This document shows positions 16,696 to 25,990 of a DNA stretch of 59,347 nt, one piece after another. Location: the NCBI GenBank assembly GCA_019635275.1, contig JAHBZV010000014.1, positions 1-59,347 on the forward strand. The letters run 5' to 3'. The DNA is from Burkholderiaceae bacterium (GTDB lineage Bacteria; Pseudomonadota; Gammaproteobacteria; Burkholderiales; Burkholderiaceae_E). Position 1 is the first letter of the stretch. Each line of letters opens with the position of its first letter. Made by a program: the position numbers and the translations under genes. Below the pieces are notes generated by a model. The model ran no database searches. It had not been told where the DNA came from and saw nothing but the letters and a program-made list of their open reading frames with translations.

Positions 16696-17826
16696 ATGTC
16701 TTTCTCTCCCGGCCGCTGGATCGGCATCATGCTCAAGGAGTTCATCCAGCTGCAGCGCGACCGGCTCACCTTCGGGATGATCATCGGCATCCCGGTGCTG
16801 CAGCTGCTGCTGTTCGGGTTCGCGATCAACTCCGACCCCCGCCAGTTGCCGACCGCGGTGCTGTCGATGGACAACAGTCCGTATTCGCGCAGCATCGTCG
16901 CCGCGCTGCAGAACAGCGGCTACTTCGCGCTGACGGCGAGCGCCCGCACGACCCGCGACGTCGAGGAGCTGCTCGCGCACGGGCGGGTGCAGTTCGCGGT
17001 GACGATTCCCGAAGACTTCTCGCGGCGCCTGGTGCGCAACGAGCAGCCGGTGCTGCTGGTCGAGGCCGACGCCACCGACCCGGCGTCGACCAGCAACGCG
17101 CTCGCGACGCTGGGCACGCTGGTCGACGCGGTGGTGGCTCGCGACGCCGCGGGCGTGCTGCAGCCGCGGCCCCCGCCCGCGCAACGCGTCGAGGTGCGCG
17201 TGCACCGGCGCTACAACCCCGAGGGGGTGACCCAGTACAACATCGTGCCGGGCCTGATCGGCGTGATCCTCACGATGACGATGGTGCTGATGACCGGCCT
17301 CGCGCTCACCCGCGAGCGCGAGCGCGGCACCTACGAGAACCTGCTCGCGACGCCCGCACTGCCGATCGAGGTGATGACCGGCAAGATCGTTCCCTACATC
17401 CTGATCGGGCTCGTGCAGGTCACGCTGGTGCTCGCCGCGGCCCGCTACGTGTTCGACGTGCCGTTCCAGGGGAGCCTGGCGCTGCTGTACCTCGTCGTGC
17501 TGCTGTTCATCGCCGCCAACCTCGCGCTCGGGATCACCTTCTCGTCGCTGGCGCGCAACCAGCTTCAGTCGATGCAGATGACGTTCTTCTTCTTCCTGCC
17601 GTCGATCCTGCTGTCCGGGTTCATGTTTCCGTTTCGCGGCATGCCCGAGTGGGCGCAGTGGATCGGCAACCTGCTGCCGCTCACGCACTTCCTGGTACTG
17701 GTGCGCGGCATCCTGCTCAAGGGAATCGGCATCGGCGAGCTGTGGCCGGCCGTCTGGCCGATCGTCGCGTTCATGGTCGTGGTGACCGGCGTCGGCCTCG
17801 CGTTCTATCGCCGCACGCTGGACTGA
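16696..17826 (+). CDS. ABC-2 type exporter permease (YbhS/YbhR-like)
   Basis: 376 residues. ABC-2 architecture: one N-terminal membrane helix (MIIGIPVLQLLLFGFAI), a large periplasmic domain (about 45-180), then five or six membrane helices; the signature stretch RERERGTYENLLATP precedes the fourth helix. Starts considered are ATG 16696 and the in-frame GTG 16687, whose GTGA overlaps the ATPase stop; I list the ATG because homology begins there, but the GTG is possible. It forms the membrane channel as a homodimer with the upstream ATPase. Confidence 0.9.
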   Translation: MSFSPGRWIGIMLKEFIQLQRDRLTFGMIIGIPVLQLLLFGFAINSDPRQLPTAVLSMDNSPYSRSIVAALQNSGYFALTASARTTRDVEELLAHGRVQFAVTIPEDFSRRLVRNEQPVLLVEADATDPASTSNALATLGTLVDAVVARDAAGVLQPRPPPAQRVEVRVHRRYNPEGVTQYNIVPGLIGVILTMTMVLMTGLALTRERERGTYENLLATPALPIEVMTGKIVPYILIGLVQVTLVLAAARYVFDVPFQGSLALLYLVVLLFIAANLALGITFSSLARNQLQSMQMTFFFFLPSILLSGFMFPFRGMPEWAQWIGNLLPLTHFLVLVRGILLKGIGIGELWPAVWPIVAFMVVVTGVGLAFYRRTLD

Positions 17827-17937
17827 TCGCCGCACGGTGTCGCAGGCGCGCATGTCGATTGACCCTACCGGCGGCAAGGTCTAGCATCTGAGCGGGCTGC
17901 GGCGGGCGATTTCTGCCGCGGTGCAGGGGGATGTGCC

Positions 17938-19059
17938 ATGCGTCGACTCACCGGGACTTCGCTGCTTCTGTTCGTGTCGGCGTGCGGCGGCGGCTCCGAC
18001 TCGGGCTCGTCGGGCATTCCTACCGAGGCCTTGGCCATGGAGTCGAAGCTCAAGTCGGGCATGGGCTCTTTCGTCCCCCGAGCGGCCGGCTTCGAGTCGA
18101 GCATGGTCGGCATCCTCAACCCCGGGACACCGCTGGCACAGGGCGTCGCGCTGACCCCGGACGGCAGCGCCGGCGCCCCGCCGTTCTCGTTCCTCTTCAG
18201 CGGCCCCTACGACGGCAACACCGACGGCTACAACGAGACGACGCTGTCCGGAGGCGTGAGCTTCGACAGCGATCCGGACAGCGCGTGGACCGGCCTGCAG
18301 GGGCGAACGACCACCGACGTGGACATCCTCGGCCTGGTCCACGTCTATCACGGCGACATGGCGTTCACGATCGGTTCCGCCGAGCGCCAGTTGTCGGGTT
18401 CGGGGACGTTCACGGAGCCGCTCAGCGGCACGACCACGACGCTGTCGGTCGATCCGTCCGCGCCGTTGCGGGTCGCGCCGGCCACGGGCGCCGCCGACGC
18501 GGTTTCCAACGCTTGCGGCTACAGCCTCGACGGCGACATGCGGCTCACGGTCGCGAATTCCAGCGGAAGCCTGTCCTCGACCTGGAGCTTCGCGTCGACT
18601 CGCGCGAGCGCGGCGGTGAGCGCCGCGACGTTCACCGACGGCGCCGGCCGCACCTGGGCGTTGCCCGATTCGAGCGTCGACATCCGCTGCGGCGCCGGCG
18701 GCAGCGTCGACGACTGGGCCGGCACGTTCGAGATGGACTGGGCGTGCCTGCCGAGGGAATCGGGCCGCGCGCGGCTGACGATCGCGTCGACCGGCGCGGC
18801 CACTGTCTCGATCTCGGACGAGGACCCGCCCGGCTCGGGCGACGTGAAGGTATACGCGGCCTCGGTCCTCGGCGCCAGCCCCTACGCGATCCGCGGCTTC
18901 TTCATCGGCGGCCCTGCCGGGAGCACCTATCGCGAGGACTTCAACTGGACGCTGGCGTCCAACGGAAGGACGTTCTCGCAGATTTCGGCCTACGTCTATC
19001 AGGAGGGGCCGAGCCAGGGCAGCGGCGGGCTGTGCATCGGAAGCGCGAGGCGCCTGTAG
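17938..19059 (+). CDS. Predicted lipoprotein of unknown function
   Basis: 373 residues. A short signal peptide with lipobox (LLLFVSAC, Cys16) is followed by a Gly/Ser-rich linker (GGGSDSGSSG), then a mature domain rich in Ser, Thr, Gly and Asp with predicted beta strands (for example STLSGGVSFDSDPDSAW-like and GDMRLTVANSSGSLSSTW segments). Five cysteines after the lipidated one could form disulfides. I do not recognise the family. ATG 17938 lies 111 bases after the exporter. The next exported protein follows after 35 bases in the same direction, so the two may be an operon of surface proteins. Function not assigned. Confidence 0.7.
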   Translation: MRRLTGTSLLLFVSACGGGSDSGSSGIPTEALAMESKLKSGMGSFVPRAAGFESSMVGILNPGTPLAQGVALTPDGSAGAPPFSFLFSGPYDGNTDGYNETTLSGGVSFDSDPDSAWTGLQGRTTTDVDILGLVHVYHGDMAFTIGSAERQLSGSGTFTEPLSGTTTTLSVDPSAPLRVAPATGAADAVSNACGYSLDGDMRLTVANSSGSLSSTWSFASTRASAAVSAATFTDGAGRTWALPDSSVDIRCGAGGSVDDWAGTFEMDWACLPRESGRARLTIASTGAATVSISDEDPPGSGDVKVYAASVLGASPYAIRGFFIGGPAGSTYREDFNWTLASNGRTFSQISAYVYQEGPSQGSGGLCIGSARRL

Positions 19060-19094
19060 CCGAGGCCCGGCAGCGACTTTGCTGGAGGTTCACG

Positions 19095-19670
19095 ATGGGC
19101 GAGGCTGGCGGGTTCCGGTCGGCGATGCTGGGTTTGCTGCTCGTCGCCACGGGCTTGGCGAGCGCGGCGTTCGCGCAGCGCTCCGGCGAAGGCAAGGTCG
19201 TCGTCAACGGCGTGGTCCTGTCCGCCGAGGCCGAGCGCGCGCTGCGACAGATGTACCCGGTGGCCATCGCGCCTGCGCGCTACTGGTACGACCCGGTTTC
19301 CGGCGCATGGGGGCCCGAGGGCGGGCCGATCGCGGGGCAGATGATGCCGGGGCTTGCGCTCGGCGGCCCGCTGCGGGCCGACGCTTCGCGCGGGCGCTCG
19401 GGCGTCTTCATCAACGGCCGCCAGATCACCGACGGCGAGAAGGCGTATCTCGAGCAGCTGTGCCGGACGCCGGTCATCCCGGCCCGATACTGGATCCTGG
19501 CCAACGGCATCGGCGGCTACGAGGGCGGGCCGGCCGTGTTCGCCCTGGGGCAGTGTCCGGGCATGGCCAGCCGGGGCGGGGGCGGGTCGTCGTCGAGGAC
19601 GTACTGCGACGCGCAGGGCAACTGCACGTCGACCGGGGTGCTGGGTTACATCACCACGACGCCGCGCTGA
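19095..19670 (+). CDS. Secreted protein with two PARYW repeats, unknown function
   Basis: 191 residues. Signal peptide 1-27 (GLLLVATGLASAAFA), then two related modules at about 36-82 and 104-153. Each begins V-x-[VI]-N-G, has a charged helix and ends in PARYW followed by G-x-[EP]-GGP and GQ (PARYWYDPVSGAWGPEGG and PARYWILANGIGGYEGG). The tail is Gly/Ser-rich with CDAQGNCTSTG, a possible small disulfide loop. Both modules look like short domains of a helix plus an aromatic hairpin. I do not assign a function. The start is ATG 19095, with GGAGG 10 bases upstream. Possibly co-transcribed with the lipoprotein before it. Confidence 0.75.
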   Translation: MGEAGGFRSAMLGLLLVATGLASAAFAQRSGEGKVVVNGVVLSAEAERALRQMYPVAIAPARYWYDPVSGAWGPEGGPIAGQMMPGLALGGPLRADASRGRSGVFINGRQITDGEKAYLEQLCRTPVIPARYWILANGIGGYEGGPAVFALGQCPGMASRGGGGSSSRTYCDAQGNCTSTGVLGYITTTPR

Positions 19671-19679
19671 CACCGCGGC

Positions 19680-19698
19680 GTGCCGGGGACGCCGGCAC
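19680..19698. terminator. Hairpin between convergent genes
   Basis: GTGCCGG and CCGGCAC (7-bp arms, 5-base loop) sit between the convergent ends of the repeat protein (stop 19670) and ychF (stop 19708). It could stop transcription from both sides. No U-tract follows on either strand, so intrinsic termination is uncertain. Confidence 0.4.
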
Positions 19699-19707
19699 AG
19701 ATCGGCG

Positions 19708-20802
<1,095 letters not shown>

Positions 20803-20978
20803 GCTTGGGAGCTCCGGGCGGGCCGCCGATCAGGTCGCCGGGAAAGGCGGCCGGATGCGGGCAAACCGCCATTGTCGCAGAGCGCCGCCGGGGATCGCCG
20901 CCGGCCCGGATGGGCCCGCCGGGCCGCCCAAGGCCGCCGGTTTGCGCAAACGGCGCGCAGTGCCTACGCTTGGCGATC

Positions 20979-21917
20979 ATGCCCGCATCGCTGGAAGGAA
21001 AGCTGGTCGTCGCGATCTCCTCTCGCGCGGTGTTCGACTTCGAGGAGGAGAACCGCGTCTTCGAGCGCGACGACGACGCGGCGTACATGGCGCTGCAGCG
21101 CGAGCGCCTCGACGTCAGCGCGCAACCCGGCGTCGCCTGGGCGCTGGTGCGCAAGCTGCTGCAGTTCGACCCGCCGGACCGGCCCGAGCGCGAGCGGCGC
21201 ATCGAGGTGGTGGTCGTCTCGCGCAACGACCCGGTGAGCGGGCTTCGCGTCTTTCGCTCGGCGCAGCAGGCCGGGCTGCGCCTCGAGCGGGGGGTGTTCA
21301 CTCGCGGGCGCGCGCCATGGCGCTACCTGGCGCCGCTCAAGGCCAACCTGTTCCTGTCGGCCAACGCCGACGACGTCAGTGCCGCGATCGACGCGGGCAT
21401 CCCGGCGGCGCGGGTGTTCCCGGAATCGGTCAAGGCCTCCGAGTCGCATCCGGACGAGATCCGCATCGCTTTCGACGGTGACGCGGTGCTGTTCTCCGAC
21501 GAATCCGAGCGGGTGTTCCAGTCGGGCGGGCTCGACGCGTTCCAGCGCCACGAGGCCGATCGCGCGGCGCTGCCGCTGCCGCCGGGGCCGTTCAAGCCGC
21601 TGCTCGAGGCGCTTCACCGGCTGCAGCGCGAGGACGCGCGCGCCGGCGGCGAGACCGGCGCGCAGGCGCCGGTACGGATCCGCACCGCGCTGGTGACCGC
21701 GCGCAGCGCGCCGGCGCACGAACGCGCGATCCGAACGCTGATGCACTGGGGCATCGAGGTCGATGAGGCGATGTTCCTCGGCGGGCTCGCCAAGGGGCCA
21801 TTCCTGAACGAGTTCGAGCCTGACTTCTTCTTCGACGACCAGACTGGCCATTGCGAGTCGGCGTCGCGCTACGGCCCGGCCGGGCACGTCCCTGCCGGGG
21901 TCGCCAATGGCCGCTGA
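20979..21917 (+). CDS. 5'-nucleotidase (cytosolic, PF06189-like)
   Basis: 312 residues. The N-terminal segment LVVAISSRAVFDFEEENRVF, the HAD-like motif IAFDGDAVLFSDESE (around residue 165) and the C-terminal FFFDDQTGHCESA are characteristic of the bacterial 5'-nucleotidase family that dephosphorylates nucleoside monophosphates. Recognised from family resemblance; substrate not determinable. ATG 20979 begins the conserved part; the frame is open further upstream but without homology. Divergent from ychF, 12 bases before leuD. Confidence 0.82.
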   Translation: MPASLEGKLVVAISSRAVFDFEEENRVFERDDDAAYMALQRERLDVSAQPGVAWALVRKLLQFDPPDRPERERRIEVVVVSRNDPVSGLRVFRSAQQAGLRLERGVFTRGRAPWRYLAPLKANLFLSANADDVSAAIDAGIPAARVFPESVKASESHPDEIRIAFDGDAVLFSDESERVFQSGGLDAFQRHEADRAALPLPPGPFKPLLEALHRLQREDARAGGETGAQAPVRIRTALVTARSAPAHERAIRTLMHWGIEVDEAMFLGGLAKGPFLNEFEPDFFFDDQTGHCESASRYGPAGHVPAGVANGR

Positions 21918-21929
21918 GGCGACGTCCGC

Positions 21930-22568
21930 GTGAAGCACGCGCCGTTCGTCACCCATCGCGGCATCGTCGCGCCACTGGACGTCGCGAACGTCGACACCGA
22001 CGCGATCTTCCCCAAGCAGTACGGCCGATCGATCGCTGCCAGCGGCTTCGGTCCGATCCTGTTCGACCACTGGCGTTACCTCGATGCGGGCGATCTCGAT
22101 AGTGATCACTCGCGTCGTCGCGAGAACCCGGACTTCGTCCTGAATCGCGAGCCATATCGCCGCGCGACCGTTCTGTTGGCGCGCGAGAATTTCGGATGCG
22201 GTTCGAGCCGCGAGCATGCCGTGTGGGCGCTGCGCGACTTCGGCATCCGGGCGATCGTCGCGCCACGCTTCGCGTCGATCTTCGCAGGCAACGCGCTGGC
22301 CAACGGCATGCTGGCCGTGGAACTGCCCGCTGCGCAGGTTGCCGCGCTGTTCGACTGGGTGCGCGCGCAGCCGCTGCCCGAACTCGAGATCGACCTGCCG
22401 CGGCAGCGACTGCACGCTGCAGGCCTGGACTTCGCGTTCGACATCGAGGTTCGAGCGAAGCAGTCGCTGCTCGCAGGCTGGGACGAGATCGAGCGCACGC
22501 TCCAGCATCGCGACGCGATCGCCGCGTTCGAGGCGCGGCGGCTCGCCGAGCACGCGTGGCTGCGCTGA
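21930..22568 (+). CDS. leuD: 3-isopropylmalate dehydratase small subunit, stand-alone
   Basis: 212 residues, normal for LeuD (about 200-216). It forms the swivelling domain of isopropylmalate isomerase in leucine synthesis. Motifs: DTDAIFPKQY near the N-terminus, ENFGCGSSREHAVWAL around residue 85-100 and the APRFASIFAGNALANG loop. The 4Fe-4S-carrying partner LeuC and the leuB gene that normally accompany leuD in betaproteobacteria are not in the window; instead it follows a 5'-nucleotidase and precedes prkA. A related small subunit of another aconitase-family enzyme is possible, but the sequence looks like true LeuD. Confidence 0.88.
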   Translation: MKHAPFVTHRGIVAPLDVANVDTDAIFPKQYGRSIAASGFGPILFDHWRYLDAGDLDSDHSRRRENPDFVLNREPYRRATVLLARENFGCGSSREHAVWALRDFGIRAIVAPRFASIFAGNALANGMLAVELPAAQVAALFDWVRAQPLPELEIDLPRQRLHAAGLDFAFDIEVRAKQSLLAGWDEIERTLQHRDAIAAFEARRLAEHAWLR

Positions 22569-22572
22569 GCAA

Positions 22573-22591
22573 CTGCCTGCCGCGCAGGCAG
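22573..22591. terminator. Strong GC hairpin after leuD
   Basis: CTGCCTGC and GCAGGCAG (8-bp perfect arms) around a 3-base loop, starting 5 bases after the leuD stop. It is followed by GCGAAAAAC, not a U-tract, so it may be a Rho-assisted or mRNA 3'-end hairpin. Confidence 0.4.
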
Positions 22592-22647
22592 GCGAAAAAC
22601 GGTTGCGAGGGGGCAGGCATTCGGGTAGGTGCAAACCCTCTCGCGCG

Positions 22648-22667
22648 TCAACCACTATGCAGGTTGA
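22648..22667. promoter_or_regulatory. Inverted repeat upstream of prkA
   Basis: TCAACC and GGTTGA, perfect 6-bp arms with an 8-base spacer, 113 bases before the prkA ATG. A TATAAA (22680-22685) and an A-rich stretch (22684-22698) follow, so this is probably the prkA promoter region; no convincing -35 is placed. Function inferred only from position. Confidence 0.35.
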
Positions 22668-22779
22668 TCCGTAAAGGCATATAAAGAAGAAAAAAAAGCG
22701 ACAGGAGGCCACGAGCAGACGGACAGACGCTGGAAGGCGCCGCACGACAGACGTGCATCGCCGACAGCAGGAGGTGAGC

Positions 22780-24702
22780 ATGACGATCTTCGCCCGCTAC
22801 CAGAGCCGCTACGAAGCGGCCCAGGAAGAGGAGATGTCGGTCCGGGAATACCTGGACCTGTGCCGCAGCGACGCGTCGGCCTACGCGAGCGTCGCCGAGC
22901 GGATGCTGATGGCGATCGGCGAGCCCGAGCTGGTCGACACGCGGCTCGACCCGCGCCGCTCGCGGATCTTCGCCAACAAGATGCTCAGGGTCTACCCTGC
23001 CTTCACCGACTTCTACGGCATGGAGGAGGTGATCGAGAACATCGTCTCGTATTTCCGTCACGCGGCGCAGGGCCTCGAGGAGAAGAAGCAGATCCTCTAC
23101 CTGCTCGGGCCGGTCGGCGGCGGCAAGAGCTCGCTGGCCGAGAAGCTGAAGTCGCTGATCGAGAAGGTGCCGTTCTACGCGATCAAGGGGTCGCCGGTGC
23201 ACGAGTCGCCGCTCGGCCTGTTCAGGCCCGACGAGGACGCGGCCATCCTCGAGGAAGACTACGGCATTCCCCGCCGCTACCTGTCGACGATCATGAGCCC
23301 CTGGGCGGTCAAGCGGCTGCACGAGTTCGGCGGCGACATCACGAAGTTCCGCGTCGTCAAGCTGCGGCCGTCGGTGCTCTCGCAGCTGGCGGTCTCGAAG
23401 ACCGAGCCCGGCGACGAGAACAACCAGGACATCTCGTCGCTGGTGGGCAAGGTCGACATCCGCAAGCTCGAGACGTTCTCGCAGAACGACCCCGACTGCT
23501 ACAGCTATTCGGGCGGCCTGTGCCTGGCCAACCGCGGCGTGCTCGAGTTCGTCGAGATGTTCAAGGCGCCGATCAAGGTGTTGCACCCGCTGCTCACGGC
23601 GACCCAGGAAGGCAACTACAAGGGCACCGAGGGGTTCGGCGCGATCCCGTTCGACGGGCTGATCCTCGCGCACTCGAACGAGGCGGAGTGGCTGTCGTTC
23701 CGCAACAACCGCAACAACGAGGCGTTCCTCGACCGCATCTACATCGTCAAGGTGCCGTACTCGCTGCGCGTCGGCGACGAGATGCGCATCTACGAGAAGC
23801 TGCTCGCCAACTCGTCGCTGTCGCAAGCGCCGTGCGCGCCCGACACGCTGCGAATGATGGCGCAGTTCTCGGTGCTCTCGCGGCTCAAGGAGCCCGAGAA
23901 CTCGTCGATCTACTCGAAGATGCGCGTCTACGACGGCGAGAACCTCAAGGATACCGACCCGAAGGCCAAGAGCTACCAGGAGTATCGCGACTACGCCGGC
24001 GTCGACGAGGGGATGACCGGGCTGTCGACGCGCTTCGCGTTCAAGATCCTGTCCCGGGTGTTCAACTTCGACCACCGCGAGGTGGCGGCCAACCCGGTGC
24101 ACCTGATGTACGTGCTCGAGCAGCAGATCGGGCAGGAGCAGTTCCCGCCCGAGGTCGAGGAGAAGTACCTGCGCTTCATCAAGGAGTACCTGTCGCCGCG
24201 GTACGCCGAGTTCATCGGCAAGGAGATCCAGACCGCGTACCTCGAGAGTTATTCCGAGTACGGGCAGAACATCTTCGAGCGCTACGTCACCTACGCCGAC
24301 TTCTGGATCCAGGACCAGGAGTTCCGCGACCCGCACACCGGCGAGATCCTCGACCGTCGCGCGCTGAACGACGAGCTCGAGAAGATCGAGAAGCCGGCCG
24401 GCATCTCGAACCCGAAGGACTTCCGCAACGAGGTCGTGAACTTCGTGCTGCGCGCGCGCGCGGCGCAGGACGGCAAGAGTCCGTCGTGGACCAGCTACGA
24501 GAAGCTTCGCGCGGTGATCGAGAAGAAGATGTTCTCGAACACCGAGGAGTTGCTGCCCGTCATCTCGTTCAACGCCAAGGCGAGCGCGGACGAGCAGAAG
24601 AAGCACCAGGACTTCGTGAACCGGATGATCGCCCGGGGTTACACCGAGAAGCAGGTGCGGCTGCTGTGCGAGTGGTACCTGCGGGTGAGGAAGTCGTCGT
24701 GA
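22780..24702 (+). CDS. prkA: PrkA family serine protein kinase (YeaG)
   Basis: 640 residues, usual length. The N-terminal AAA-type domain has Walker A GPVGGGKSS (110-118). The C-terminal half is the PrkA kinase domain. YeaG in E. coli responds to nutrient and nitrogen stress and is transcribed with yeaH. The start is ATG 22780, not the ATG 27 bases upstream, because CAGGAGG lies 7 bases before it and the family begins with this MTIF-like N-terminus. The stop is 7 bases before yeaH, and spoVR follows: prkA-yeaH-spoVR is a recurrent three-gene unit. Confidence 0.95.
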   Translation: MTIFARYQSRYEAAQEEEMSVREYLDLCRSDASAYASVAERMLMAIGEPELVDTRLDPRRSRIFANKMLRVYPAFTDFYGMEEVIENIVSYFRHAAQGLEEKKQILYLLGPVGGGKSSLAEKLKSLIEKVPFYAIKGSPVHESPLGLFRPDEDAAILEEDYGIPRRYLSTIMSPWAVKRLHEFGGDITKFRVVKLRPSVLSQLAVSKTEPGDENNQDISSLVGKVDIRKLETFSQNDPDCYSYSGGLCLANRGVLEFVEMFKAPIKVLHPLLTATQEGNYKGTEGFGAIPFDGLILAHSNEAEWLSFRNNRNNEAFLDRIYIVKVPYSLRVGDEMRIYEKLLANSSLSQAPCAPDTLRMMAQFSVLSRLKEPENSSIYSKMRVYDGENLKDTDPKAKSYQEYRDYAGVDEGMTGLSTRFAFKILSRVFNFDHREVAANPVHLMYVLEQQIGQEQFPPEVEEKYLRFIKEYLSPRYAEFIGKEIQTAYLESYSEYGQNIFERYVTYADFWIQDQEFRDPHTGEILDRRALNDELEKIEKPAGISNPKDFRNEVVNFVLRARAAQDGKSPSWTSYEKLRAVIEKKMFSNTEELLPVISFNAKASADEQKKHQDFVNRMIARGYTEKQVRLLCEWYLRVRKSS

Positions 24703-24709
24703 GGCCGTG

Positions 24710-25990
24710 ATGCTGCGCATCGTCGACCGGCGCTTCGACAGCCGAAACCGCAGCTCGGTCAATCGCAGTCGCTTCATCCGCCGCTTCAAGGCGCAGATCC
24801 GCAGGGCGGTCGCCGACGCGGTGTCGAAGCGGGGCATCCGCGACCTCGAGAACGGCGAGAGAATCGGCATCTCGGGCCGCGACATCGCCGAGCCGCAGTT
24901 CGCGCACGGCCGCGGCGGCGTGCGCGAGTACGTTCACGCCGGCAACGACCGTTTCGCCGCCGGCGACGAGGTCGAGCGCCCCGAGGGCGGCGAGGGCGGC
25001 CCGGGCCGCGGCCAGGCGAGCAACGAGGGCGAGGGCCTCGACGAGTTCGCGTTCACGCTCACGCGCGAGGAGTTCCTCGACATCTTCTTCGACGAGCTGG
25101 CGCTGCCCAACCTCGTCAAGCGCCAGCTCGCCCGCATCGAGCAGACGAAGCGGGTGCGCGCCGGCTACACGCAGAGCGGCGTTCCGACCAACATCAGCCT
25201 CACGCGGACGATGCGCGGCGCCGCCGGAAGGCGGGTCGCCGCCGGCGGCCCTTACGGGCGCAGGCTGCACGAGCTCGAGCAGGAGCTCGAGCGGTTGCGC
25301 CTCGAGCGCCGCGACGGCGACCCCGAGGTCGAGGCGCTGCGCGAGGAGATCGCGCGGCTGAAGGCCCGCATCGAAGCCATCCCGTTCATCGACACCTTCG
25401 ACCTGCGCTACCGGCACCGCGTGCGCGTGCCCGAGCCGACGACGCAGGCGGTGATGTTCTGCATCATGGATGTCTCTGGCTCGATGGACGAGGAGCGCAA
25501 GAGCATTGCCAAGCGCTTCTTCATGCTGCTGTACCTGTTCCTCGACCGCAACTACGAGCGCATCGACGTCGTGTTCATCCGGCACCACACGGTGGCCAGC
25601 GAGGTCGACGAGGCCGAGTTCTTCGGCTCGCGCGAGACCGGCGGAACGGTGGTGTCGAGCGCGCTCGAGCTCGCGCGCGACATCATTGCCGAGCGCTATT
25701 CGTCGAGCCTGTGGAACATCTACGTTGCTCAGGCGTCCGACGGCGACAACTGGAACGACGACTCGCCGCTGTGCCGCACGCTGATCGCGGAGTCGATCCT
25801 TCCGTCGTGCCAGTACTTCGCCTACATCGAGATCAGCCCGGGCGAACCGCAGAACCTGTGGCGCGAGTACGAGAAGCTGCAGGCGGCGCACCCCGACAGG
25901 TTCGCGATGCAGCGGATCGGCGGGCCGGGCGACATCTACCCGGTGTTCCGCGAGCTGTTTCGCAAGCGCAGCCAGGCGGGCGCGGCATGA
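24710..25990 (+). CDS. yeaH: YeaH/DUF444 protein with VWA domain
   Basis: 426 residues. N-terminal basic part (VDRRFDSRNRSSVNRSRFIR), an acidic/Gly-rich linker (about 90-110), a coiled-coil (LEQELERLRLERR) and a C-terminal von Willebrand A-like domain with an intact metal-site motif DVSGSMD. Partner of PrkA in the stress-response module; molecular role unknown. ATG 24710 chosen; the in-frame GTG at 24707 is immediately before it. The stop overlaps the spoVR start (ATGA at 25987). Confidence 0.93.
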   Translation: MLRIVDRRFDSRNRSSVNRSRFIRRFKAQIRRAVADAVSKRGIRDLENGERIGISGRDIAEPQFAHGRGGVREYVHAGNDRFAAGDEVERPEGGEGGPGRGQASNEGEGLDEFAFTLTREEFLDIFFDELALPNLVKRQLARIEQTKRVRAGYTQSGVPTNISLTRTMRGAAGRRVAAGGPYGRRLHELEQELERLRLERRDGDPEVEALREEIARLKARIEAIPFIDTFDLRYRHRVRVPEPTTQAVMFCIMDVSGSMDEERKSIAKRFFMLLYLFLDRNYERIDVVFIRHHTVASEVDEAEFFGSRETGGTVVSSALELARDIIAERYSSSLWNIYVAQASDGDNWNDDSPLCRTLIAESILPSCQYFAYIEISPGEPQNLWREYEKLQAAHPDRFAMQRIGGPGDIYPVFRELFRKRSQAGAA

